DNA of 64,000 nucleotides from Pseudomonas sediminis (GCF_002741105.1 NZ_NIQU01000013.1:1-64000); one strand, 5' to 3'. Shown: positions 16,586 through 28,593, counted from the first letter of the stretch. Program-made: numbers and translations. The notes: a model not told the origin generated them from the letters alone.

Positions 16586-18094
16586 TCAGTCGGCGCCGGT
16601 CACGCGCTCGGGCTCGGCCGGCTCGACGCCGCGCCAGGCGTACCAAGCGAAGAACAGCGCCATCAGCAGATAGCCGTGAACGAAGTCTGGCGCCGCGTAC
16701 CACGCCAGCTTCGGCGCGTGCATCAGGCCGACGAAAGCCATGGCCGCCGCCACCAGGGCGAAGGTGGTGGCCTGGCGGAACTGGCGATCGATCACCGCCA
16801 CGCACATCGCGCCCAGCAGGATGGCGCTGAACATGGCGCCCTGCCCTAGCGCGCCGATGGCGCTGGAAATACCCTCGACCACTTCGGGTGCACCACGGTT
16901 GAAACGCGTCGCCAGGTAGTTGGCGAAGTAAGGCAGCATTGCCAGGGCGACCGCCGGGTAGTAACGGGCGTGGTTGCTGTTGAACGCGGTGGCGATCATC
17001 GACATGCCGACGAACACCAGGATCGGCGCCACCACCGATACCGGGATCAATGCGGCGATGAAGGCGATCAGACCGAACATGGTCGCCAGACCGTACACCG
17101 CGCCATTGAGCAGGCTGTAACCGCGCCCGGCACCCATCCACTTCGAGCCCACGGTGGCGATGTACACGGTGGTCGGGAACACGCCGCCGAACAGCGCACC
17201 GAGCGAGGTGCCGAGCCCATCCACGGCCTGGCATTCGCGCACGCTGTAGCTGTCACCGGCGGCGCTCATGGCCTCGACGTTGTTCATGGTCTCGATGGCG
17301 TTGTACAGGGTGATCGGCAGGATCACCGTCATCAGCGCCAGCAGGCTGGTGAACAGCAGGCCCAGGCCTTCGTACCAGGCCAGGTTGGGCAGCAGCGGGT
17401 AGAAACCCAGGTGGGTGAAGGCATCGCTGAACTTGCCGCCGTCAGCCGCGCCGATCAGGTAGGCCAGCGCGGTGCCGACGACGATGGCGAACAGCGAGGC
17501 CGGCAGACGGAATGGCATGCTCACCCGCGCCACCAGGCCGACGATGGTGATGGCCAGCACCAGCAGGCCGATCACCGGAATTTCCAGAGTCTTGAACAGC
17601 ATTTCCCCAGCGATGAAGGTCAGTGCCACCCCGGCCACCGCACCGAGCATGGCCGCACGCGGCAGATGACGCTGCACCCAGTTGCCGATCAGGCTGATGG
17701 CGGCCTCGATCAGACCACTGATGAAGCACGCGGCCACCGCCACCTTCCACGCAAGTTCGGCATCGCCGGTGAGATTCTTCGCCGGCAGCAGCACGCCGAA
17801 CAGGAAGACGAACATCACCGGTGTACTGATGCCGTAGGACAGCGCCGTCACGTCGGCACGGTTCTCCTTGCGCGCCAGTCGCGCGGCACTAAAGGCGTAG
17901 TAGAAGTTGCCGGCCATCACCGCCACCGCCGCGCCTGGCAACACCTGACCGAACACGATCTCGGCAGGAAAACCCATGCCCAGCATGCTGATGGCGATGA
18001 TCACGAAGTTGGCGATGTTGTTCTGAAACAGGGCGAAAAAGGCGTCGGTGTCTTCCTTCTTGTACCAGGGATAGTGCACGCGTGGCGTCGACAT
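16586..18094 (-). CDS. NCS2-like permease (xanthine/uracil/SulP fold)
   Basis: 502 residues from MSTPRVHYPWYKKEDTDAFF; the frame upstream to 18160 is not supported. About 14 hydrophobic segments. The stretch AVAVMAGNFYYAFSAARLA, TALSYGISTPVMFVFLFGVLLPAK and the paired half-helix region ETMNNVEAMSAAGDSYSVRECQAVDGLGT match the NCS2 nucleobase transporter family. Substrate is not certain: purine or uracil are usual, but the divergent N-terminus argues for caution. No purine genes are adjacent. Confidence 0.82.
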   Translation of the reverse strand: MSTPRVHYPWYKKEDTDAFFALFQNNIANFVIIAISMLGMGFPAEIVFGQVLPGAAVAVMAGNFYYAFSAARLARKENRADVTALSYGISTPVMFVFLFGVLLPAKNLTGDAELAWKVAVAACFISGLIEAAISLIGNWVQRHLPRAAMLGAVAGVALTFIAGEMLFKTLEIPVIGLLVLAITIVGLVARVSMPFRLPASLFAIVVGTALAYLIGAADGGKFSDAFTHLGFYPLLPNLAWYEGLGLLFTSLLALMTVILPITLYNAIETMNNVEAMSAAGDSYSVRECQAVDGLGTSLGALFGGVFPTTVYIATVGSKWMGAGRGYSLLNGAVYGLATMFGLIAFIAALIPVSVVAPILVFVGMSMIATAFNSNHARYYPAVALAMLPYFANYLATRFNRGAPEVVEGISSAIGALGQGAMFSAILLGAMCVAVIDRQFRQATTFALVAAAMAFVGLMHAPKLAWYAAPDFVHGYLLMALFFAWYAWRGVEPAEPERVTGAD

Positions 18095-18165
18095 GACTGG
18101 CTGAGTCCTTGTTGTCTGAATGGTCAGGTCGGCGAGTCTAGCAACCCGTCGCCGGGGCATAAACG

Positions 18166-18191
18166 AACAAGGCAGCCGAAGCTGCCTTGTT
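18166..18191 (-). terminator. Terminator hairpin after the TRAP permease gene
   Basis: Perfect 11-base stem AACAAGGCAGC (18166-18176) and GCTGCCTTGTT (18181-18191) around a 4-base loop, 18 bases beyond the TRAP gene stop on the minus strand. On that strand it is followed by CGTTTATG. Confidence 0.7.
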
Positions 18192-18208
18192 GGAGGTCGA
18201 GACGCGCG

Positions 18209-20767
<2,559 letters not shown>

Positions 20768-20803
20768 GGGGCGAACCTGCATTCGAGTAATCGGAGAACG
20801 GCA

Positions 20804-20831
20804 AAACCCGCGGGCCTGCGCCTGCGGGTTT
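20804..20831. terminator. Intercistronic hairpin between TAXI binding protein and permease genes
   Basis: AAACCCGC (20804-20811) pairs with GCGGGTTT (20824-20831) around a GC-rich 12-base loop. On the minus strand it ends in TTTTGCC. It lies between the binding-protein stop and the permease start, a position where partial termination or mRNA protection gives more binding protein than permease. Confidence 0.55.
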
Positions 20832-20916
20832 GTTTAACACTAGAAGCGAATCGAGTGATGCGCCTGGCGACGCATCACTAATGGCCCTGGCGGATCGACC
20901 GGCAGAGCCAGAGGGC

Positions 20917-21888
20917 TTACAGCCAGCCGCGTTCCTTGTAGTAACGCTCGGCGCCCTCGTGCAGCGGGGCAGTCAGACCGACCTTGATCATGTCCTCTTC
21001 CTTCAGGTCAGCGAAGGCCGGGTGCAGACGCTTGAAGCGATCGATGTTGTCGAATACCGACTTGACCAGTTGGTAGACCACTTCCGGGTCAGCCTTGGCG
21101 CTGGTGGACAGCACGGCCTTGCCGCCGATGGACGGAGTCGGCTGATCGTTGCCCTTGTACAGACCGCCAGGGATGTCGGCCTTGGTGTAGTAGGTCTTCT
21201 CGGCCAGCAGCTTGTCGATCTCGGCGCCGGTCACCGGAACCAGGACGGCGTCGGTGGTGGTGGTGGCTTCCTGGATCGCGCCGTTGGGATGACCGACGAA
21301 GTAGGTCATGGCGTCGATATTGTTGTCGCCCAGAGCACTGGCCTGTTCAGCCGGCTTCAGCTCGGCAGCCAGGGCAAAGGCGGACCGATCCCAGCCTTTG
21401 ACGGCCATGATCTCTTCCAGAGTGTCACGCTGGCCGGAACCCGGGTTGCCGACGTTGACGCGCTTGCCCTTGAGGTCGTCGAAGCTGGTGATGTTGGCGC
21501 TACGACGGGCGAGGACGGTGAACACTTCGCTCTGCAGCGAGAACACCGCGCGGATGTCGCTCATTGCACCTTCGGCTTCGAACGGCGCAGCGCCGTTAAG
21601 GGCCTTGAACTGGTGGTCGGACTGCATGATGCCGAAGTTGAATTCGCCGCTGCGAATGCCATTGACGTTGGCCACGCCGCCGCCACTGGCTGGCGCGTTG
21701 CACTTGATACCGTGCTCAGCCGAGCCACGGTTGAGGAAACGGCAGATGGACTGGCCGGCAACGTAATAGACGCCTGTCTGGCCGCCGGTGCCGATGGTGA
21801 CGAATTTTTCTTCAGCCTGTGCCGTACCACTCAGGGCAGTGCCCGCGAGTGCAGCGGACAGGACCCATGCCAAGGATTTGCCTTTCAT
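20917..21888 (-). CDS. TAXI family TRAP transporter solute-binding protein
   Basis: 323 residues with signal peptide MKGKSLAWVLSAALAGTALSGTAQA and an AGGAGA ribosome site. The mature protein begins EEKFVTIGTGGQTGVYYVAGQSICRFLN, the hallmark TAXI N-terminus, with ASGGGVANVNGIRSGEFNFGIMQSD and GKRVNVGNPGSGQRDTLEEIM. It delivers a substrate, possibly a dicarboxylate or glutamate-like compound by family analogy, to the permease encoded downstream. Substrate not determinable. Confidence 0.93.
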   Translation of the reverse strand: MKGKSLAWVLSAALAGTALSGTAQAEEKFVTIGTGGQTGVYYVAGQSICRFLNRGSAEHGIKCNAPASGGGVANVNGIRSGEFNFGIMQSDHQFKALNGAAPFEAEGAMSDIRAVFSLQSEVFTVLARRSANITSFDDLKGKRVNVGNPGSGQRDTLEEIMAVKGWDRSAFALAAELKPAEQASALGDNNIDAMTYFVGHPNGAIQEATTTTDAVLVPVTGAEIDKLLAEKTYYTKADIPGGLYKGNDQPTPSIGGKAVLSTSAKADPEVVYQLVKSVFDNIDRFKRLHPAFADLKEEDMIKVGLTAPLHEGAERYYKERGWL

Positions 21889-22059
21889 GGGAAATCTCCT
21901 TTTTTCTGTTGTTTTGAGCGAGCGTGCCTTGTGAGCGACGTCCGGGAGGGAAGTCTAACCGCTCAGGACGAATATGCACGCCTTGTTGGCCAATCGGTCG
22001 TAACCGCTTATGTGAGGCGCGGGCTATCGCCCATTCCCGGCATTGGGCAGAATCGGCCA

Positions 22060-23088
22060 ATGCCCAACGCCCTTCACGAATCCGCGCAGGCCTCGGTCAG
22101 CGCCAGCCTGACCCAGGCCGTACTGCATGCAGCCAGCCGCCTCGGCCTCGACCGTCAGGCGCTGCTCAGTGCCTGTGGCCTGACTGACGAGCACCTGGCC
22201 GACCCCGACGCACGCATCCCGTTCAGCGTCCAGCAGACGCTATGGCATGAGCTGGATTTACACCTGCCGCATCCAGAACCCGGCCTGCTGCTGGGACGTA
22301 ACCTGACTCCCGGCCCCTTCAGCGTGCTCAGCTATCTGCTGCAGAGCAGTGCCACTCTGGGCGATGCGCTGAACGCCGCACTGCGCTATCAACGTCTCGG
22401 TGGCGAGGGCGGCGAGCTGCATATCGAGACGCGCGACGACAGCCTGTTGCTGCTGTACCGCCCGCTGCATCCGCAGCATCCGGCGACCCGCATCCGTGTA
22501 CTGGCGATGCTGGCCTGCTGGGTGCAGATGACCACGCCGCTGCTCGACGGCTTCCATTTGCTCGGCGCGCAATTTCGTCACGATGCACCGGACGACCTCG
22601 GGCCCTATCAAGATGTATTCGCCTGCCCCCTGCAGTTCGCCAGCAGCGATTACGCCATCGCCCTGCCCCGCGCGCTGTGCCAGAGGCCCCTTATGCAGGC
22701 CAGCCTGCCGCTGCAGCAACTGCTGCGTCAACATGCCGAGACCCTGCTCGCCCGCCTGCCCAGTGCCAGCCTGAGCGCGCGGGTCATCGGCCAGCTCGGC
22801 GAACAACTGGCGCATGGCGAGCCCGACCGCGCCGAACTGGCCCGTGCGCTGAACCTGAGCGAACGCACCCTGCAGCGAAGGTTGGCCGAAGAGGGTTGCA
22901 GCTACCAGCAACTGCTGGCCGACACACGTCGCCAACTGGCCGAACAACACCTGCGCGACGGCCGCCTGCCAGCGGCGGAAATCGCCCTGCTGCTGGGTTA
23001 CTCCGAGCCCAGCGTGTTCTTCCGTGCCTTCCGCCAATGGACCGGCCTGACGCCTGGCGAGTACCGCACCCAGCACGCCGCTGGCTGA
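22060..23088 (+). CDS. AraC-family transcriptional regulator (OruR/ArgR-like architecture)
   Basis: 342 residues from MPNALHESAQASVSASL. The N-terminal ~200 residues match the arabinose-binding-type domain of AraC regulators such as OruR and VirF-like proteins. The C-terminal double helix-turn-helix is clear: DRAELARALNLSERTLQRRLAEEGCSYQQLL and AAEIALLLGYSEPSVFFRAFRQWTGLTPGEYR. It is divergent from the TAXI-TRAP operon with 171 bases between them, so it may regulate that transporter. Effector unknown. Confidence 0.87.
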   Translation: MPNALHESAQASVSASLTQAVLHAASRLGLDRQALLSACGLTDEHLADPDARIPFSVQQTLWHELDLHLPHPEPGLLLGRNLTPGPFSVLSYLLQSSATLGDALNAALRYQRLGGEGGELHIETRDDSLLLLYRPLHPQHPATRIRVLAMLACWVQMTTPLLDGFHLLGAQFRHDAPDDLGPYQDVFACPLQFASSDYAIALPRALCQRPLMQASLPLQQLLRQHAETLLARLPSASLSARVIGQLGEQLAHGEPDRAELARALNLSERTLQRRLAEEGCSYQQLLADTRRQLAEQHLRDGRLPAAEIALLLGYSEPSVFFRAFRQWTGLTPGEYRTQHAAG

Positions 23089-23279
23089 GTCGCAGGCTCG
23101 TTCGCCAACACGGCTATGCGCGAGCCATGTGGCCCCATCATGGCCAGGCAGCCCGGACCGTAAACGGTCGCCACGGTATCAGCGCATCACCTGCGTCGAT
23201 GATGACTATGCCTGCGCCTGGCGTGCCAGCCTGAACCCGAGAGGTTAGAGTAGCCGGCCACGCAACGAGGAGACTCCCT

Positions 23280-24281
23280 ATGAGCCGACTGGCCTCCATC
23301 AAGCTCTCCACCCTCGATCTGGCGCCGATTCGCGACGATGGCGATGCCGCTCAAGCCCTGCACAATTCGCTGGCGCTGGCTCGCCACGTCGAGAGCCTCG
23401 GCTTCGAAAGATTCTGGGTGGCCGAGCACCACAACATGGACGGCATCGCCAGCTCCGCCACCTCCGTGCTGCTCGGCTACCTGGCCGCCGGCACCTCGAA
23501 GATCCGCCTTGGTTCTGGCGGGGTGATGCTGCCCAACCATGCGCCGCTGGTGATCGCCGAACAGTTCGGCACCCTGGCCACGCTCTACCCCGGACGAATC
23601 GAGCTGGGTCTGGGTCGCGCGCCCGGCGCCGATCAGTACACCGCCCATGCCCTGCGCCGCAGCCGTGATGGCAGCGCCGACGACTTCCCCAATGACGTCG
23701 AAGAACTGCAGGCCTACCTCGGCCCGCGCCAGGAAGGACAGCGGGTGATCGCCATGCCTGGCGCAGGGACCAATGTGCCGATCTGGTTGCTCGGCTCCAG
23801 CCTGTTCAGCGCTCAGCTGGCCGGAATGAAAGGCCTGCCCTATGCCTTCGCCTCGCACTTCGCACCACGCTACATGCACGAGGCGGTGCGCACCTACCGC
23901 AACCACTTCCGCCCCTCGGCAGTGCTGGACAAACCCTACGTGATGCTCGGCGTACCGTTGCTGGCAGCCGATAGCGACGAGCAGGCGCAATACCTGGCCA
24001 CCTCCGCGTTCCAGCGCATCCTTGCGCTGATCCGTGGCCAGAGTCTGGTGCAGCGCAAGCCGGTGCCAAGCATGGACGGCCTATGGCTGCCGCACGAACG
24101 TCAGGCAGTCGGCGAGTTCTTCGGCCTGGCTACCATCGGTGGGCCGCAGACCGTGCGCCAGCGCCTGGAACAATTGCTGGAGCAGACCGAAGCGGACGAG
24201 CTGATCTTCACCTGCGACATGTACGACTTCGCCGACCGCCTGCACGCCTTCGATATCCTCGCCGAGCTGAAGAACGGTTGA
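23280..24281 (+). CDS. LLM class flavin-dependent oxidoreductase
   Basis: 333 residues with GAGGAG upstream. Luciferase-like monooxygenase family: LARHVESLGFERFWVAEHHNMDGIASSATSVLLGYLA, IRLGSGGVMLPNHAPLVIAEQFGTLATLYPGRIELGLGRAPG. Close in style to E. coli YhbW. Such proteins bind reduced FMN and oxidise small molecules, but substrates are mostly unknown. It precedes an OsmC gene by 84 bases in the same direction, which may imply a shared stress response. Confidence 0.9.
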   Translation: MSRLASIKLSTLDLAPIRDDGDAAQALHNSLALARHVESLGFERFWVAEHHNMDGIASSATSVLLGYLAAGTSKIRLGSGGVMLPNHAPLVIAEQFGTLATLYPGRIELGLGRAPGADQYTAHALRRSRDGSADDFPNDVEELQAYLGPRQEGQRVIAMPGAGTNVPIWLLGSSLFSAQLAGMKGLPYAFASHFAPRYMHEAVRTYRNHFRPSAVLDKPYVMLGVPLLAADSDEQAQYLATSAFQRILALIRGQSLVQRKPVPSMDGLWLPHERQAVGEFFGLATIGGPQTVRQRLEQLLEQTEADELIFTCDMYDFADRLHAFDILAELKNG

Positions 24282-24365
24282 AGGCGAACTTTGTGTGCGT
24301 TACCGCCCTCTGAATCAGAACAGGCCGCCAGACCGGTGGCCCCGTTCATACGATGGGAGACGCAC

Positions 24366-24791
24366 ATGAAGAAGACAGCTTCAGCCCACTGGCAAGGTGG
24401 TATCAAGGACGGCAAAGGCACCATCTCCACTGAAAGTGGTGCCCTCAAGGAATCGCCTTATGGCTTCAACACCCGCTTCGAAGACAAGCCCGGCACCAAC
24501 CCTGAGGAGCTGATCGGCGCCGCTCATGCGGGCTGTTTTTCCATGGCACTGTCCAAAGAGCTGGGTGACGCTGGCATGACTGCCGAGAGCATCGACACCA
24601 AGGCGCAAGTGACCCTGGAGAAGGTGGAAGGCGGCTTCGAAATCAGTACCGTGCACCTGACGCTGCGCGCGAAAATTCCAGGTGCAGATCGCGCTGCCTT
24701 CGAGAAAGCGGTGGAAGCGGCCAAGACTGGCTGCCCGGTCTCCAAGGTACTGAAGGCCACGATCACCCTGGAAGGCATACTCGAAGCCTGA
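24366..24791 (+). CDS. osmC: OsmC family peroxiredoxin-like protein
   Basis: 141 residues starting MKKTASAHWQGGIKDGKGTI, preceded by GGGAGACG; an upstream frame from 24291 is rejected. The two reactive cysteines of OsmC/Ohr are present: Cys57 (AAHAGCFSMALS) and Cys123 (KTGCPVSKVLKA). Sequence and lengths match OsmC rather than Ohr. It reduces organic hydroperoxides in the cytoplasm and is usually induced by osmotic or stationary-phase stress. Confidence 0.93.
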   Translation: MKKTASAHWQGGIKDGKGTISTESGALKESPYGFNTRFEDKPGTNPEELIGAAHAGCFSMALSKELGDAGMTAESIDTKAQVTLEKVEGGFEISTVHLTLRAKIPGADRAAFEKAVEAAKTGCPVSKVLKATITLEGILEA

Positions 24792-24850
24792 CCTCGCAGC
24801 GGCGGCGCACCCGACGATCAGCGAGGTGCGCCGTGCGCAACAGCCCCGGC

Positions 24851-25273
24851 CTAGATGGCTGTCCCACAACGCATTACCTCACCCCGCGCCAGCACATTGC
24901 GCTGCTCGTCATACAGCCACGCCTGCGCCTTCATCAGCTGCTGGCGTGCCTCGACGCGGTAGCGCTGGCCGGCCGCAAAGTCGTCGTAACGCAGGCGAAT
25001 CTCGCAGGTCATGCGCAATGGCTCGCTCTGCATACCTATCGAGCCACCGCTACGCACCTCGAACTGAAAGCGCGTTTCCAGCTCATGCTTGCCGGGCGTC
25101 AGCTGGAAGTAGCGGCCATCCGGCCAGCGCTTGCCGTCCAGGCGATCGGCCATCAGCAAGGTATCGGCGCTGGAATACAGTTCGACCCAGGCCTGCTGCG
25201 GGTCCGGCTTGGGCAGGGGAGAAGCACAGGCCCCGAGCATCATCAGGGCGGGAGCGAGAAACAGGGCGCGCAT
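24851..25273 (-). CDS. Small lipoprotein of unknown function
   Basis: 140 residues from MRALFLAPALMMLGACASP, with GGAGGTCGCC directly upstream. The lipobox L-G-A-C places the lipidated Cys at residue 16. The mature part (VELYSSADTLLMADRLDGKRWPDGRYFQLTPGKHELETRFQFE) looks like a beta-rich PEGA-type domain anchored in the envelope. Convergent with osmC and divergent from the aminopeptidase gene. No function can be assigned. Confidence 0.8.
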   Translation of the reverse strand: MRALFLAPALMMLGACASPLPKPDPQQAWVELYSSADTLLMADRLDGKRWPDGRYFQLTPGKHELETRFQFEVRSGGSIGMQSEPLRMTCEIRLRYDDFAAGQRYRVEARQQLMKAQAWLYDEQRNVLARGEVMRCGTAI

Positions 25274-25397
25274 GGCGACCTCCACGGTAGGGTTCATGCA
25301 CCAGCCTACATCGGGAGGCAGGCAAAACCGAGGCGAAACGGGCGTATTCGAACCGGTGGGGCTGGAGACAACCCCTGCGATCAGCTAGCGTGACGAC

Positions 25398-26459
25398 ATG
25401 CCCAACGCCTTCCCTAAAGACCTACTGCGCCGCTACGCGGTTCCCTTGCTCGCCCTGCTGCTGGGCGGCTGCTCGACCCTTGATTACTACACCCATCTTG
25501 GCCAGGGCCAATGGCACTTGCTGCAGGCGCGCCAGCCGGTCGAACGGCTGGTAAGCAACCCTGCCACAGACCCCGATCTGGCCAGGCGCCTGACGCTGAG
25601 CCAGCAGGCGCGGGACTTTGCCAGCGCGCAGCTGCAACTGCCCGAGAACCGCAGCTATCGCCTGTACGCCGACCTGGAGCGTCCCTTCGTGGTGTGGAAT
25701 GTCTTCGCCACGCCGGAGTTCTCCCTCGACCCCGAGCTACATTGCTTCCCCATCGCCGGTTGCGTCGCCTACCGCGGCTACTACCAGCAGGGTCGAGCCC
25801 GCGGTGCTGCCGCGCTACTGCGCCAAGAGGGCCTGGACACCTACATCGGCGGCGTCGAGGCCTACTCCACCCTGGGCTGGTTCGATGACCCACTGCTCAA
25901 CACCATGCTGCGCTGGAGCGACGAGCGCTTCATCGCGGTGATATTCCACGAGTTGGCGCACCAGCAGTACTACCTGCCAGGCGATACGGCCTTCAACGAG
26001 TCCTTCGCCACCTTCGTCGAGCGCGAGGGGCTGCGTCAGTGGCATTCGGCCCGCAATGAAACACCGCCGGCCAGCGATGATCGCCAACGCCAGCAGTTCA
26101 TCGAGCTGGTGCTGGCCAGCCGCGAGCGCCTGCAACAGCTCTACGCCAGCGACCTGCCGGAGTCAGCCATGCGCATCGCCAAACAGGCCGAGTTCGAGCG
26201 CCTGCGCCGCGACTATCGCGCCTTGCGCCAGCGCGAATGGGGCGGCCAGGGTCGCTATGACACCTGGATAGAAAGCTCGTTGAACAACGCCAAGCTGCTG
26301 CCCTTTGGCCTCTATGACCAATGGGTGCCGGCTTTCGCCGCACTGTTCGCCCGGGAAGAACGAGACTGGCGCGCGTTCTATGCCGCAGTGGCAGCACTCG
26401 GTCGGTTGCCGCAGGCAGATCGTCGGGCCGCGTTGGAAAGCCTGATGCAAGACGACTAG
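25398..26459 (+). CDS. Predicted aminopeptidase (lipoprotein, HELAH zinc motif)
   Basis: 353 residues. The N-terminus ends in LLALLLGGCSTLDYY with a lipobox Cys at residue 25. Zinc-peptidase motif HELAH at residues 184-188 (IAVIFHELAHQQYYLPGDTAFNESFATFVEREG), followed by the N-E-S-F-A-x-F-V-E element with a candidate third ligand Glu. This is the COG4324/Pfam Aminopep family. Likely an envelope-bound metallopeptidase; substrates unknown. The start has a poor ribosome site but no better alternative retains the lipoprotein signal. Confidence 0.88.
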   Translation: MPNAFPKDLLRRYAVPLLALLLGGCSTLDYYTHLGQGQWHLLQARQPVERLVSNPATDPDLARRLTLSQQARDFASAQLQLPENRSYRLYADLERPFVVWNVFATPEFSLDPELHCFPIAGCVAYRGYYQQGRARGAAALLRQEGLDTYIGGVEAYSTLGWFDDPLLNTMLRWSDERFIAVIFHELAHQQYYLPGDTAFNESFATFVEREGLRQWHSARNETPPASDDRQRQQFIELVLASRERLQQLYASDLPESAMRIAKQAEFERLRRDYRALRQREWGGQGRYDTWIESSLNNAKLLPFGLYDQWVPAFAALFAREERDWRAFYAAVAALGRLPQADRRAALESLMQDD

Positions 26460-26523
26460 AACTGATTGGCACATTGCCAGTCCAACCTACTCAGGTTTTC
26501 GCCCAACACCGGAGGTACAAGCG

Positions 26524-26754
26524 ATGCAACGACTGATTCCCGCCCTGGCCCTGACGCTCCTTGCTGGCGGTGCGCTGGCCGCGCCCAAGCCCTGCGAAGA
26601 ACTCAAGCAGGAAATCGAAGTGAAGATTCAGGCCAACAACGTGCCCAGCTACACCCTGGAAATCGTGCCCAACGCCGAAGTTCAGGATCAGAGCATGGTC
26701 GTCGGCAGCTGCGACGGCGGCACCAAGAAGATCGTCTATCAGCGCAACGGCTGA
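26524..26754 (+). CDS. Exported DUF1161 protein
   Basis: 76 residues with signal peptide MQRLIPALALTLLAGGALA. The mature chain APKPCEELKQEIEVKIQANNVPSYTLEIVPN...VVGSCDGGTKKIVYQR has two cysteines likely forming a disulfide and matches DUF1161, a small periplasmic family of unknown role. It follows the aminopeptidase gene by 64 bases and may be cotranscribed. Confidence 0.87.
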   Translation: MQRLIPALALTLLAGGALAAPKPCEELKQEIEVKIQANNVPSYTLEIVPNAEVQDQSMVVGSCDGGTKKIVYQRNG

Positions 26755-26763
26755 TACACCTCT

Positions 26764-27417
26764 CTAAACGCCGGGCAGAAATGCCCGGCGCATCTCGTCC
26801 AGCGTCTCGAAGTGAAAGTCCGGCGCCTCGCCGAGCAACTCCTCACGACTACCGAATCCGTAACCAACCGCCACCGCCTGCAAGCCATTGCTGCGCGCAC
26901 CGATCAGGTCATGCTTGCGGTCGCCAATCATCAACGCCGAGCCGGGCGCCAGTCGTTCCGACTCCAGCAGGTGTGCCAACAGCTCCACCTTGTTGGTACG
27001 GGTGCCGTCCAGCTCACTGCCATAGATGCGCTTGAAGTAGCGATCAAAGCCGAAGTGCCGGGCGATTTCCTCGGCGAACACCGTGGGCTTACTGGTCGCG
27101 ATATACAGCGTTCGCCCCTGCGCCAGCAGCGCCTCGAGCAGCGTCTCTACGCCATCGAAAACCCGATTTTCATACAGCCCGGTCACCCGGAAGCGCTCGC
27201 GGTAGTGATTGACCGCCTGCCAGCCGGTGGCCTCATCCAGCGCGTAGCTGGCCATGAAGCACTGCAACAAGGGCGGGCCGATGAAATGCTCCAGCGCCGT
27301 CAGGTCCGGCTCGTCGATGCCCAGCTTGGCCAGCGCATACTGCACCGAACGGGTGATGCCCTCACGCGGGTCGGTCAGGGTGCCGTCGAGGTCGAAGAGA
27401 ATGGTGGAGTGATGCAT
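26764..27417 (-). CDS. HAD superfamily phosphatase (phosphoglycolate phosphatase-like)
   Basis: 217 residues. Motif I DLDGTLTDPREGI contains the nucleophile Asp and the acid Asp; motif II is TSKP; motifs III/IV are KVELLAHLLESERLAPGSALMIGDRKHDLIGA. The cap is helical (subfamily IA). It resembles the PA0065-type hydrolase that lies near prlC in P. aeruginosa. The TDP after DLDGTL is common in 5'-nucleotidase/phosphoglycolate-like members. Exact substrate unknown. Confidence 0.88.
   Translation of the reverse strand: MHHSTILFDLDGTLTDPREGITRSVQYALAKLGIDEPDLTALEHFIGPPLLQCFMASYALDEATGWQAVNHYRERFRVTGLYENRVFDGVETLLEALLAQGRTLYIATSKPTVFAEEIARHFGFDRYFKRIYGSELDGTRTNKVELLAHLLESERLAPGSALMIGDRKHDLIGARSNGLQAVAVGYGFGSREELLGEAPDFHFETLDEMRRAFLPGV
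26769..26790. terminator. Shared hairpin between DUF1161 and HAD genes
   Basis: CGCCGGGCA (26769-26777) and TGCCCGGCG (26782-26790) form a perfect 9-base stem with a GAAA tetraloop. It sits 14 bases after the DUF1161 stop and inside the last codons of the convergent HAD gene, so it could end the upstream transcript. Confidence 0.6.
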
Positions 27418-27476
27418 GGCGGGCGCCTATTCGCAATCGAAACAGCCGCGAAGGATACCCGCCTTTTACCGCTGGC

Positions 27477-28448
27477 TCACGCCTCAGCGGCCTGCGCGAG
27501 ATAGCCCCAACGCAGCCCGAGGCGAGTGAATGGCCACAGCAGCACCAGTTGCAGCAGGCTGAAGAGCAGCATCAATACGAGGCTGTTTCCCAGGCCAAGC
27601 CAAAGCAGCGCCAGCAGTACAATGCCGCAAAGCAGCGCACTGCCTATCCACAATGACAGAGTGATCGCCACCGCCGCTGCCAGCCGTCCACCCTTGAATC
27701 CTCGCACCTGCGCTGGCAGTGCCGCACGTGCGGTGAAGAACGCGACCAGCAGATACAGCCCGGCATTCACCAGGTTGACCAGTGCCTCCCAGCCCTGCAG
27801 CTCGTACCCGTAGGCCATGCCGCTCAGCAGCTGGGTGGTCATTCCGGCCAGTTGCAGGGAAGCCACCACGACGGCCAGCGCGAAGCACCAGGCCAGTGTC
27901 GCCCCCGGCACCTGCAAATCGTCAGCGACTACTTCGGCCTGGTGTCGAAACAGGTGCAGCAGCAGCCAGAGCGGTAGCAGCACCTCGAGGCAAAAGGTCA
28001 ACAAACCGACGCCCCACCAGCCGAAGCCCATCAGCAGGCGTCCACTGCCGTAGGTATCCGTCTGCTCATACAACCACATGTACAAATGCCCCGAGGCGTA
28101 CCCCAGCCCCCAGCTCAGCAACAGATACAGCACCCCATAGCTCACCAACAGCACTGCCGGCTGCCGGTAAGTCGCCACGCTGTGGCGCTCCATATAGGCA
28201 TTGGCCAGCCAGTAGACACCCAGACCGGCCATCAGCAAATGGGTTAGCCAGTAGCTGGCGACGTAACGCAGCCAGAACATGGCATCGGTGGCGACATCGT
28301 TCATCAGCCACCCGATCAGCGTGACCGCGATGCTGACCACGCTTATCAGCAGCGCCACACCCACCAGATGCAGCGGCAACACCGGCAGTTGCCTTGCGCC
28401 CAATGTCGGCGCGAGCGGTTCGGGAGCGAAGGGATTGGGTTCGGTCAT
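27477..28448 (-). CDS. Multi-pass membrane protein of unknown function
   Basis: 323 residues from MTEPNPFAPEPLAPTLGARQLP; the frame upstream to 28571 is rejected because the start at 28448 fits the typical soluble N-tail. About eight hydrophobic helices (e.g. LHLVGVALLISVVSIAVTLIG, PAVLLVSYGVLYLLLSWGLG, FLEVLLPLWLLLHLF, ALLCGIVLLALLWLGLG). No family signature recognised. It follows the HAD gene's promoter region and may be cotranscribed with it (59 bases apart). Confidence 0.75.
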   Translation of the reverse strand: MTEPNPFAPEPLAPTLGARQLPVLPLHLVGVALLISVVSIAVTLIGWLMNDVATDAMFWLRYVASYWLTHLLMAGLGVYWLANAYMERHSVATYRQPAVLLVSYGVLYLLLSWGLGYASGHLYMWLYEQTDTYGSGRLLMGFGWWGVGLLTFCLEVLLPLWLLLHLFRHQAEVVADDLQVPGATLAWCFALAVVVASLQLAGMTTQLLSGMAYGYELQGWEALVNLVNAGLYLLVAFFTARAALPAQVRGFKGGRLAAAVAITLSLWIGSALLCGIVLLALLWLGLGNSLVLMLLFSLLQLVLLWPFTRLGLRWGYLAQAAEA

Positions 28449-28593
28449 GGGGCGATCCTTGTCGTCGAAACAGTCCGTTGGAGGTAGTCGGAGAATAACT
28501 ACCTTGTTGACGCTGGAAAGTGCAAAAGCCCATTTGCGTGCTGCAGTCGATGCAGACACCAGGCTACTCATCCGCCTTACTAGCGCGTGCTTA

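Noticed and set aside
20830..22059. Long N-terminal extension of the AraC-type gene (frame open from 20830)
   Set aside because: The extension is antisense to the TAXI binding protein. The AraC protein has a normal family length when started at 22060.
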